Below, piece by piece: positions 16,745-23,436 of a stretch of 37,145 nucleotides of DNA. A model generated the notes under the pieces. The model had not been told where the DNA came from and ran no database searches. It saw nothing but the letters and a program-made list of their open reading frames with translations. The DNA comes from Pseudomonadota bacterium (GTDB lineage Bacteria; Pseudomonadota; Alphaproteobacteria; Rhizobiales; Devosiaceae). Numbering within the stretch: position 1 is the first letter of the stretch; each line of letters opens with the position of its first letter. The translations under genes and the position numbers were made by a program. The stretch spans positions 1-37,145 of the forward strand of contig JAEYXQ010000094.1 in assembly GCA_023431205.1 (NCBI GenBank), given 5' to 3'.

Positions 16745-17089
16745 TCAGGCCGCCGCGGCTTCGGAGCGGGGCTCGGCCCCTTCCAGATCCCAGATGGTGG
16801 TCCAGCGCTCCGCCTCCGGGGGCGTTCCGGCAAGGCGGAAAGCGCGATCGCCGAGATCAAGGGCCAGACGGAAGCGACTGCGGCTCATGGGATCGGCGAC
16901 TAGATCGCCGGCAGAGCCCACCCACAGGACATGGCTGCCCTTGGCGACGAGATAAAGGCCAGAATCATCCATGGCGAAGCTGGAGAGGTTCTCGGATTCA
17001 AGGCCATAAACCTGCCCGGAGCGCCCACGCCAGCGGTTCTGGCGGGTTCCGCTCAGCGGACGAATGGCAGTGTCGGCAAGAGTCCCCAT
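16745..17089 (-). CDS. Small protein of unknown function under predicted LexA control
   Basis: A 114-residue protein with no signal peptide or membrane helix. It is strand-rich: QVYGLESENLSSF, GLYLVAKGSHVLWVGSAGDLV, and RFRLALDLGDRAFRL followed by WTTIWDLEG, suggesting a small beta domain. The tail is alanine-rich. I do not recognise the family. The ATG at 17089 has GGAG eight bases upstream. A TTG at 17122 lies inside the operator and upstream of the expected transcript start, so it was rejected. The promoter carries a perfect GAAC-N7-GAAC box, so the gene is probably a member of the DNA-damage (SOS) regulon. Its only close neighbours are convergent or unrelated, so it is probably monocistronic. 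Confidence 0.72.
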   Translation of the reverse strand: MGTLADTAIRPLSGTRQNRWRGRSGQVYGLESENLSSFAMDDSGLYLVAKGSHVLWVGSAGDLVADPMSRSRFRLALDLGDRAFRLAGTPPEAERWTTIWDLEGAEPRSEAAAA

Positions 17090-17116
17090 CGCAGCCGCTC
17101 CCGAGCTTCGATCATA

Positions 17117-17150
17117 GAACAAAAATAGAACAATGGACGACGAAGGTCAA
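17117..17150 (-). promoter_or_regulatory. SOS promoter: LexA box overlapping the -10 of the small unknown gene
   Basis: On the minus strand TTGACC (17150-17145) is followed, after exactly 17 bases, by TATTTT (17127-17122), a good housekeeping-type promoter. Two GTTC half-sites (17131-17128 and 17120-17117) flank the -10 with seven bases between them, giving GTTC-N7-GTTC. That is the established LexA box of alphaproteobacteria. Repressor bound here would cover the -10. Confidence 0.8.
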
Positions 17151-17199
17151 GATGCGTTGTCGGTCGTGTCTACATCTATGCTCCGGACGGTGACTGGCG

Positions 17200-18015
17200 T
17201 CAATATATAGTGTCAGCGTAGGCAGACCGCCGCTCTGCTGCCCGCGCCTCGAGGGAGGGGCCAAGTGGTCGGGACAGCCCTGCGTCGATGGCCTGGAAGA
17301 TCAGGCGGTCCGATTCGGTTTCGATCGCGGTGCGAAGGCGCTCGAGAAACACGTCGGGTGGCAGGCCGGGTTCGATGGGGGGCAGGAAGCGGCCGCGGGC
17401 GGTGCCGGGCCAGATCACCGGCGAGTTGCGGCCCCAGTAGAGGCCAGAGTTCAACGCCACCGGCACCACCGGAACGTTCAATTCTGAATACATCCTGACG
17501 ATACCCTGACGGTAATCCGGGGGCGCCAGAGGCGCCTTGCGGGTGCCTTCGGGGAAGATGACGATGCGGCAGCCGCGATCGATGGCGGCACGGGCGCTGA
17601 GCATCATGTCGGGGATGGCCTGGGCGCCCTTCTGGCGGTCGACCTCGATGCAATCCAGGGACCGCGCCGCCCAGCCGAAGAAGGGAATGCGCATCAGTTC
17701 CTTCTTGACGATGTAGGCGGGGCGCCCCGTGTGCGGGAAGACGGCGAACACGTCCCAGTCGGACTGGTGCTTGGAGGCGATGATGCAGCCGCCGGGCGGG
17801 ATGTTCTCTGCCCCGGACACATCGGTGTCCACGCCGGCAATCCAGCGGAGGAAGATCAGGTTCGACCAGCACCAGTAGCGGGCGAGGGCCCAGCTCAGCG
17901 CGGTCCGCCGGCGCATGATCAGCCCGATGATGCCGATGATGATCGCAATGATGGCCGTCTGGCCGATGAACAAGACGTAGAACAGGGCCGTACGTATGGC
18001 CTGGATGGCTGCCAT
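17200..18015 (-). CDS. plsC: 1-acyl-sn-glycerol-3-phosphate acyltransferase
   Basis: A 271-residue inner-membrane acyltransferase that makes phosphatidic acid from lysophosphatidic acid. Hydrophobic helices are at about 9-33. The catalytic HxxxxD box is SKHQSDWD (H83, D88), and the glycerol-phosphate site is FPEGTR (154-159), followed by PVVPVALNSGLYWG. The start has AGGA nine bases upstream. It lies 80 bases downstream of ftsX on the same strand; ftsE, ftsX and plsC are commonly neighbours in this order. The basic C-terminal tail beyond the domain is unremarkable. Confidence 0.91.
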   Translation of the reverse strand: MAAIQAIRTALFYVLFIGQTAIIAIIIGIIGLIMRRRTALSWALARYWCWSNLIFLRWIAGVDTDVSGAENIPPGGCIIASKHQSDWDVFAVFPHTGRPAYIVKKELMRIPFFGWAARSLDCIEVDRQKGAQAIPDMMLSARAAIDRGCRIVIFPEGTRKAPLAPPDYRQGIVRMYSELNVPVVPVALNSGLYWGRNSPVIWPGTARGRFLPPIEPGLPPDVFLERLRTAIETESDRLIFQAIDAGLSRPLGPSLEARAAERRSAYADTIY

Positions 18016-18095
18016 CAGCGGATTCCTCCCGTGGCGGGCGGGCCGCCATCGAGCCTCTTAGCGGGCAAACGTGCGGCTGACGAGGCCGTTCCGCG

Positions 18096-19025
18096 CTAGG
18101 ACGCCTCGCTCAGATAGCGCCGCACCGTCACGCGCGAGGTGATGGCGGTGAGCGCCGCGATCACCGGAACCACGGCAGCGATGCCGACGATACCGTCGGC
18201 GCCGAGGGCGAAGCGGCCAAAGAGCACCCCCACCTGCGCGCCGGCTTCGCTCGACAGCATGTTGCCGACGGCGGTGCCGATAAGGGTGAAGAACAGCATC
18301 GCCGCAACCGAGCCCAGCAGTCCCCCCTGCAGCCCGATCGACAGGAAGCGCCCTTGGAAGGCACCGGCGATGAAGCGGTTGGAGGCGCCGATGAAATGAA
18401 GCACGTCGACGATTTCGCGGTTGGTCGCCATGGTGCCGCGGGTGGCAAAGACAATGGCGAGGACGGTCGCGGCGCCGATCAGCACCAGCACCATCAGGCC
18501 GGAGAAGACGATGGTGCCCGACATGGTGTTGAGCTGCTGCCGCCAGGCCGCGTGGGTGTCGAGGCTGGCGCCCTGGACCGTCTCGAGGTTGCGGGCCAGC
18601 CCTTCTATGTCGGCATCCACCGGATCGGCCAGCTGCACCACGATCAGGCGCGGCACCTCGATGGCGGTCAGGTCGAGGCCGGCACCGAGCCAGGGCTCGA
18701 GCAGCTTTTGGCTCTCTTCAACCGTCAGGGCCCGCGCCGCCGTCACCCCGGGGGTGGACTGCGCCAGCGACACCGCGGTGCGAACGCTGGTGTCGATCTG
18801 CTGACCGTCCACGGGGCGGATCTGGATGGTGACTTCCCGGCCCACATCGGCGGACCAGGCGATAGCCGATTTCTGTACCAGCACCACCCCGCCCAGGGTC
18901 ACTGCCGATAGGAAGCTCATGATGGTGATCATCAGCAGCAGCGTGCGGCCGGCGACGCTCTTTTCCGGCACGATGGGGGCGGCGCCGGTGCGGCGGGGGA
19001 ACAGCCTCAGGATGCGGTCAGGCAT
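18096..19025 (-). CDS. ftsX: Cell division protein FtsX
   Basis: A 309-residue permease-like partner of FtsE at the division site; the FtsEX complex transmits ATP hydrolysis across the membrane to activate peptidoglycan hydrolases or their activators. After a basic cytoplasmic N-terminus (RILRLFPRRTG) comes helix 1 (about 30-52). A periplasmic domain of about 115 residues follows, and then three helices, with EIVDVLHFIGASNRFIAGAFQGRF as the conserved cytoplasmic loop. The ATG at 19025 overlaps the end of ftsE by eight bases, so the two are coupled. The catalytic activity resides in the partner; FtsX itself does not hydrolyse ATP. Confidence 0.93.
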   Translation of the reverse strand: MPDRILRLFPRRTGAAPIVPEKSVAGRTLLLMITIMSFLSAVTLGGVVLVQKSAIAWSADVGREVTIQIRPVDGQQIDTSVRTAVSLAQSTPGVTAARALTVEESQKLLEPWLGAGLDLTAIEVPRLIVVQLADPVDADIEGLARNLETVQGASLDTHAAWRQQLNTMSGTIVFSGLMVLVLIGAATVLAIVFATRGTMATNREIVDVLHFIGASNRFIAGAFQGRFLSIGLQGGLLGSVAAMLFFTLIGTAVGNMLSSEAGAQVGVLFGRFALGADGIVGIAAVVPVIAALTAITSRVTVRRYLSEAS

Positions 19026-19680
19026 GGATGGTGAGTTCGCCCTTGTCGAGGAGCATGCGCGGATACTCGAAGCGATCGAGCAGCGGCAACTCGTGAGTGG
19101 CCAGGATGATGGTGGTGCCGAGGGTGCGGTTGAGCTCGGCGAACAGATGCACCAGGCGGCTGGCAAGATCGGGATCGACATTGCCGGTCGGCTCGTCCGC
19201 CAGCAGCACCTTGGGCCGGGCGATCACCGCACGGGCGATGGCAGCGCGCTGCTTCTCGCCGCCCGAAAGCAGGGAGGGGAAAGCGTTCATGCGGCTGCCG
19301 AGGCCGACCCAGTCCAGCAGTTCGGTGACGTTGGAGCGATACTCGCTCTCGGGCTGGCCCAGCACGCGCAGCGGCAGGGCGACGTTCTCATAGGTGGTGA
19401 GGTGATCGAGCAGGCGAAATTCCTGAAAGACGATGCCGATATGCCGGCGCATCTGCAGCAGCCGGTCCTGGCTGAGGTCGGAGACGTCCTCGCCGAACAT
19501 GGTCACGGTGCCCCTGGTCGGCTTGAGCGACAGCAACAGCAGCCGCAACAGGCTGGTCTTGCCAGAGCCGGACGGGCCGGTCAGGAAATGGAACGAGCCG
19601 GGCTCGATGGAGAAGGTCAGGTCGCGCAGGATCTCGGGACCATTGCCGTAACGCAGACCCACATCGGAAAACTCGATCAA
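19018..19680 (-). CDS. ftsE: Cell division ATP-binding protein FtsE (TTG start)
   Basis: A 220-residue ABC-type ATPase of the FtsEX complex. Walker A is GPSGSGKT (35-42), the signature LSGGEKQ (138-144), Walker B VLLADE (158-163), and the switch histidine is in ATHELPLL. The start is TTG: a TGA lies in frame three codons upstream and the next possible start would remove the first strand of the fold (IEFSDVGLRYG). GGGGAG stands about ten bases before the TTG. A TTG start and modest spacing suggest a low translation rate. Upstream lies a palindrome with two GANTC sites, pointing to possible CcrM-linked cell-cycle control. Confidence 0.94.
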   Translation of the reverse strand: MIEFSDVGLRYGNGPEILRDLTFSIEPGSFHFLTGPSGSGKTSLLRLLLLSLKPTRGTVTMFGEDVSDLSQDRLLQMRRHIGIVFQEFRLLDHLTTYENVALPLRVLGQPESEYRSNVTELLDWVGLGSRMNAFPSLLSGGEKQRAAIARAVIARPKVLLADEPTGNVDPDLASRLVHLFAELNRTLGTTIILATHELPLLDRFEYPRMLLDKGELTIHA

Positions 19681-19707
19681 CTCGGCTCAGCTCCCCTGGT
19701 GAAGGCG

Positions 19708-19731
19708 GATGCGAATCACTGATTCCGCATC
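19708..19731. promoter_or_regulatory. 24-bp dyad carrying two CcrM (GANTC) sites, ftsE / zinc-ribbon intergenic region
   Basis: The outer arms GATGCG (19708-19713) and CGCATC (19726-19731) enclose AATCA-C-TGATT, so the whole is palindromic apart from one extra base. GAATC (19713-19717) and GATTC (19721-19725) are GANTC sites placed symmetrically in the two arms. The dyad is 28-51 bases upstream of the ftsE start and about 158 upstream of the divergent gene. Confidence 0.55.
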
Positions 19732-19888
19732 ATAGCAGCCCATACCGCCCGCGGCGGCGGCCCGTCCTCCCTTACCCCACGAAAAGCAGCGTCAATGTGG
19801 TGGGGTGCGGGTTTGAGGAGTCTTAACCCCATGAGCCTAGGGTCGGGCGAACTCCCACACCAGCGCAGCGGGCATCACCAACCGGCCG

Positions 19889-20815
19889 ATGATCATCACC
19901 TGCCCCCATTGCCGGACCCAGTACCAGGTGACCTTCGAGACCATTGGGTCCGTCGGCCGCAAGGTGCAGTGCGCGCATTGCCGCCAGGCCTGGCAGCAGG
20001 AGCCGCTGCCGATGGATCCGGAGCCGGAACCGGCGGACATGACGGTGTTCGACGCCATTTCCGAGGACGCGCTCGATGAAGTGTTGCTCGCCGAGGAGCG
20101 GGCAGCCGTGGCGGAACTTGCCGACAGCGCCACCGCATCCGAACTGGCGCAGCGGGCCGCGGCTTCCGTGCCGCCCCTCGACAGCAAAACAGACAGCGCC
20201 ACCATGCGGACGCGGCAGCGGGATTTCTCGCGCCGCCGCCGCACCATGGAGGCCCGGCTGCCGCTGGCGCGGTTGCGCCGCGCCGTGCGAATCGGCGGCG
20301 GACTTATGCTGGCGGCGGTGATCTTCTGGTTCGGCTTTGCCCGGGAGGCCGTGGTGGCGCGCTTCCCCGATCTTGCGGGGGTCTACGAAGCGGTAGGGCT
20401 CGGGGTCAACGTGGTGGGGCTGGAATTCACCGATGTCACCACTCTCCATTCGCTGCGCGACGGCAAGGACATGCTGGTGGTGTCCGCCCAGATCGTCGGC
20501 ATTGCCAAGGCGCCGCGCATGGTTCCGCCGGTGGTGGTGAGCCTTCTCGACTCCGCGGGCACCCCGATCTACGAATGGAGCGTCACGCCTGCCGTCCGCG
20601 ACCTGATGGCCGGCGAGCGGGCGAGCTTTGAAACGCAACTGCTCACACCGCCGCCAACGGCCGCGCGGGTGCGGCTCAGTTTTGCCGGTGGCTCGGGGGC
20701 GCCCCGTGTCGGCACCAAAGGCAGCGGCGACAGCGCCAATGCCACCCCGACCGCTGCCGCCGCAGCGTCCGGTAGTCCTGTTACCCATATGCCTGTTGCA
20801 CCGGAGCATCATTGA
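19889..20815 (+). CDS. Membrane protein with MJ0042-type zinc ribbon (DUF3426-like)
   Basis: A 308-residue protein. The N-terminus IITCPHCRTQYQV ... VQCAHCRQAW has two CPxC-type pairs, the MJ0042 zinc-ribbon found at the start of many alphaproteobacterial membrane proteins. An acidic linker (about 45-105) and a basic RDFSRRRRTMEARLPLARLRR precede one membrane helix (about 135-155). The C-terminal domain (VVGLEFTDVTTLHSLRDGKDMLVVSAQI ... YEWSVTPAVRDLMAGERASFETQL) matches the exported DUF3426-like part. The function is unknown. It diverges from ftsE and its stop overlaps the cpdR start by one base, so it is coupled to a cell-cycle regulator. No strong Shine-Dalgarno is seen. Confidence 0.88.
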   Translation: MIITCPHCRTQYQVTFETIGSVGRKVQCAHCRQAWQQEPLPMDPEPEPADMTVFDAISEDALDEVLLAEERAAVAELADSATASELAQRAAASVPPLDSKTDSATMRTRQRDFSRRRRTMEARLPLARLRRAVRIGGGLMLAAVIFWFGFAREAVVARFPDLAGVYEAVGLGVNVVGLEFTDVTTLHSLRDGKDMLVVSAQIVGIAKAPRMVPPVVVSLLDSAGTPIYEWSVTPAVRDLMAGERASFETQLLTPPPTAARVRLSFAGGSGAPRVGTKGSGDSANATPTAAAAASGSPVTHMPVAPEHH

Positions 20816-21225
20816 TGGCCCGCATTCTCGTTGCCGAAGACGACCCCTCGGTCCGCGCCTTTGTTGTCAGCGCCCTGTCCATCAAGGGACACGAGGTCGT
20901 CGCCGCTGAAGATGGAGGCCTCGCTGCGGAGATCGCCGAGGAGGAGGAAGGCCGCTTCGACCTGCTCCTGTCCGACATCAAGATGCCGATCATGGACGGC
21001 ATCGCGCTGGCGCTGCATGTCGGCGCGCGCTTTCCCGAACTCACCATCCTGATGATGACCGGCTTTGCCGATCAGCGCGAGCGCGCCCATGGGCTCGAGG
21101 CGCTGATCTACGACGTGATCACCAAGCCGTTCGCGCTGGCCGATCTCCTGGCCAAGGTGGACGACGCCCTGACCGGCCGGCCGGTGGAAGTGGTGTCACT
21201 CGGCCGCCAGGCGATGCAGCACTAG
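20815..21225 (+). CDS. cpdR: CpdR-type single-domain response regulator
   Basis: A 136-residue receiver domain with no output domain. The acidic pocket is EDD at 8-10, the phosphoacceptor D54 in LLLSDIKMP, then MTGFADQRERAHGLEALIYDVITKPF with T82 and K104. ADQRERAHGLEALIxDV is the CpdR hallmark. In Caulobacter and rhizobia unphosphorylated CpdR recruits ClpXP to degrade CtrA and other cell-cycle proteins; phosphorylation by CckA-ChpT switches it off. The ATG overlaps the preceding stop (TGATG). The C-terminus is about a dozen residues longer than the minimal receiver. Confidence 0.9.
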   Translation: MARILVAEDDPSVRAFVVSALSIKGHEVVAAEDGGLAAEIAEEEEGRFDLLLSDIKMPIMDGIALALHVGARFPELTILMMTGFADQRERAHGLEALIYDVITKPFALADLLAKVDDALTGRPVEVVSLGRQAMQH

Positions 21226-21232
21226 AGAGCGC

Positions 21233-22492
21233 CTAGAGCCAGTCGGGAACGCTGTCGAGGGCCAGCAGGTCCTCGATCGGCTTGCGCGGGCGGATGACGT
21301 GCCAGCGGTCGCCGTCGACCAGAACCTCCGGGATCAGCGCGCGCGAGTTGTAGGTGGACGCCATCACCGCGCCATAGGCGCCCGCGCTCATCACCGCCAG
21401 CAGGTCACCCTCGACCACGCCCTGAATGGTGCGGCCCTTGGCGAGGTAGTCGCCGGTTTCGCAGACCGGCCCGACGATATCGGCGGTGACCGGCGGACGG
21501 TTGGACTGCCGTACCGGCTCGATGTCGTGATGGGCTTCGTAAAGAGTGGGGCGGATCAGGTCGTTCATCGCCGCGTCGACGATAACGAAGTTGGTCGCGC
21601 CCTCCTTCACATACTCGACCCGGGTCACGAGGATACCGGCATTGCCCACCAGCAGTCGGCCCGGCTCGATCACGAGCGAACAGCCGAGCTGGCCGACCTT
21701 GTCGCGCACTACCGCGGCATAGGCATCAGGATGCGGCGGGGCTTCCTGGTCGTGATGGTAGGGGATGCCGAGGCCGCCGCCGATATCGACATGCTCGATA
21801 TGGTGGCCGTCGCTCCTCAGCGCCGTCACCAGTTCCGCCATCAGGCCGAAGGCGTTGCCGAAGGGCTCGAGATCGGTGATCTGGGAGCCAATATGCATGT
21901 CGACGCCGACCGCCTCGACATTCGGCAGTTCGGCAATGCGGCGGTAGACGTGGCGGGCACGACCGAAGGGGATGCCGAACTTGTTCTCGGCCTTGCCGGT
22001 CGAGATCTTGGCATGGGTGCGGGCATCGACGTCGGGATTGACCCGGACCGACACGCGCGCGGTCTTGCCGAGATCGGCGGCCACCATCGACAGGCGCTCA
22101 AGCTCGGGCTCGCTCTCAACGTTGAAGCACTTGATGCCGACCTCGAGTGCCCGGCGCATCTCGGCAACCGTCTTGGCGACGCCGGAGAAGACGATCATCT
22201 GCGGCGGGATGCCGGCTGCCAGCGCTCGCTCGAGCTCGCCGCCCGAAACGACGTCAGCACCGCACCCTTCCTGGGCCATCAGCTTCAGGACGGCCTGGTT
22301 GGAGTTGGCCTTCATCGCATAGGCCACCAGCGTCGGAATGGCCTCGAACGCCGACTTCACCACCCGCACATGCCGCCGCAGCGTCGCTGCCGAATAGACA
22401 TAGAAGGGCGTGCCCACCGTGTCGGCGAGCTGGGTCAGCTCGACGTCCTCGGCAAAGAGAACGCCATCGCGCTGCTGGAAGTGGTGGACCAT
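21233..22492 (-). CDS. lysA: Diaminopimelate decarboxylase
   Basis: A 419-residue PLP enzyme that decarboxylates meso-diaminopimelate to lysine, the last step of lysine synthesis. The PLP lysine is K61 in YAMKANSNQAVL. HIGSQITD, GGGLGIPY, EPGRLLVGNAG and the GPVCETGDYLA block (whose cysteine contacts substrate across the dimer) follow in order. YNSR near the C-terminus completes the site. It converges with cpdR. In many relatives lysA follows argH directly with a tiny lipoprotein gene between; here a repeat pair and a ChaC gene fill the gap. Confidence 0.96.
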   Translation of the reverse strand: MVHHFQQRDGVLFAEDVELTQLADTVGTPFYVYSAATLRRHVRVVKSAFEAIPTLVAYAMKANSNQAVLKLMAQEGCGADVVSGGELERALAAGIPPQMIVFSGVAKTVAEMRRALEVGIKCFNVESEPELERLSMVAADLGKTARVSVRVNPDVDARTHAKISTGKAENKFGIPFGRARHVYRRIAELPNVEAVGVDMHIGSQITDLEPFGNAFGLMAELVTALRSDGHHIEHVDIGGGLGIPYHHDQEAPPHPDAYAAVVRDKVGQLGCSLVIEPGRLLVGNAGILVTRVEYVKEGATNFVIVDAAMNDLIRPTLYEAHHDIEPVRQSNRPPVTADIVGPVCETGDYLAKGRTIQGVVEGDLLAVMSAGAYGAVMASTYNSRALIPEVLVDGDRWHVIRPRKPIEDLLALDSVPDWL

Positions 22493-22513
22493 GTGTTTCC
22501 GGTTCCTGCCTTC

Positions 22514-22635
22514 CCCTCTCCCCTTGCGGGAGAGGGTGCCCGAAGGGCGGGTGAGGGGTAGTCTCAGCGCTTGCCGACCCCCTCATCCGGCGCTACGCGC
22601 CACCTTCTCCCGCAACGGGAGAAGGGAGAGGTGCC
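22514..22635. repeat. Pair of inverted extragenic repeats (CCTCTCCC...GGTGAGGGG type)
   Basis: The left element (22514-22558) has a hairpin CTCTCCCCTTGCGGGAGAG followed by a GGGTGAGGGG tail. The right element (about 22579-22635) is the same kind in reverse orientation, with a longer hairpin of TTCTCCCGTTGCGGGAGAA type on the minus strand. Such repeats are scattered between genes in many proteobacteria. The pair forms one large potential cruciform of about 120 bp between the lysA start and the ChaC stop and fills most of a 180-base gap. A shortened relative lies at 30067-30104. Confidence 0.75.
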
Positions 22636-22672
22636 CTGATCTAGTCCAAGTGCGCCAAGAACGAAAGAGCGT

Positions 22673-23392
22673 CTAGTTTCCCGCCTCATAGGCCGCCTCG
22701 ATCCGGTCCGCCACCAGATCCTGCAACTGCCACAGGTGCGGATCGTGGATGCCCATCTCCTCAAGGTGGCGCACGGTGGCAAACAGGTACTCGGCCATGG
22801 AGCCGCGGGTGCCGACCGCCGTCGCCAGCACGTCGGCAATTGCCTCGTTGCTGAGGCCCGAGATGTAGCGGCCGGAATGGCGGTCGATGCAGAAGGTCAG
22901 CGCGCGCACGGTCCGGTCAGCGGTGCGGGCATTCACCCAGCGCGGCGGAAAGGCGGAGGGCAGCCAGCCCATCTCGCGCTCGAGCAGTTGCACCATGCAC
23001 TCATCGATGCGGTCCGGCGGCAAGCGCTGCAGCACGCCCTTGCAGGCGCCGCCGCGGTCGAGCGCGAGCATCAGCCCAGGCCGCTCGTCGGAGCCGCGAT
23101 AGCGATTGTTCCACCCGAGGCAGAAGGCGCGATGCCAGCCGCGCACCAGCGCGGTGCGCATTTCCACCACGTCGCAGGCCGGCTTCCAGATCAGTGAGCC
23201 ATAGGCGAACACCCACACCTCGTCCTGAAGCGGCTCGGTGCCGAGCAGGCGATCGATGGTGCGCGCGTGATCCTCGGGCGTGGCGGCATGGTAGCCCTCC
23301 GGCGGTGCCGGCAGCTGTTCGCTCACCACCGTTGGCTGCAGGTAGCCGACATGGCGCTCGGTGAGGCGCATCTGCCGGGGGCGCTTGGGCAC
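22673..23392 (-). CDS. ChaC-type gamma-glutamylcyclotransferase (second copy, GTG start)
   Basis: A 239-residue ChaC-family protein with the loop VFAYGSLIWKPACDV (about 60-74), the catalytic glutamate region VQLLEREMGW, and MAEYLFATVRHLEEMGI near the end. It carries about 55 extra N-terminal residues compared with the copy at 16.2 kb and shares only the core motifs with it, so the two are old paralogues and not a recent duplication. GTG at 23392 has GGAG six bases upstream; an ATG seven codons later is possible. It sits between argH and lysA on the same strand, an unusual place. Glutathione is the expected substrate. Confidence 0.88.
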   Translation of the reverse strand: MPKRPRQMRLTERHVGYLQPTVVSEQLPAPPEGYHAATPEDHARTIDRLLGTEPLQDEVWVFAYGSLIWKPACDVVEMRTALVRGWHRAFCLGWNNRYRGSDERPGLMLALDRGGACKGVLQRLPPDRIDECMVQLLEREMGWLPSAFPPRWVNARTADRTVRALTFCIDRHSGRYISGLSNEAIADVLATAVGTRGSMAEYLFATVRHLEEMGIHDPHLWQLQDLVADRIEAAYEAGN

Positions 23393-23436
23393 GCGTGTCT
23401 CCGTTCTTGGCGGGAACGGTGGCCTATTCGCCGCCG

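Noticed and set aside
17090..17122. TTG start for the LexA-controlled gene
   Set aside because: It lies within the -10 and operator, upstream of the expected transcript start.
22514..22635. CRISPR array or mobile element
   Set aside because: Only two inverted copies of a common extragenic repeat; no regular spacers, no transposase and no flanking target duplication.
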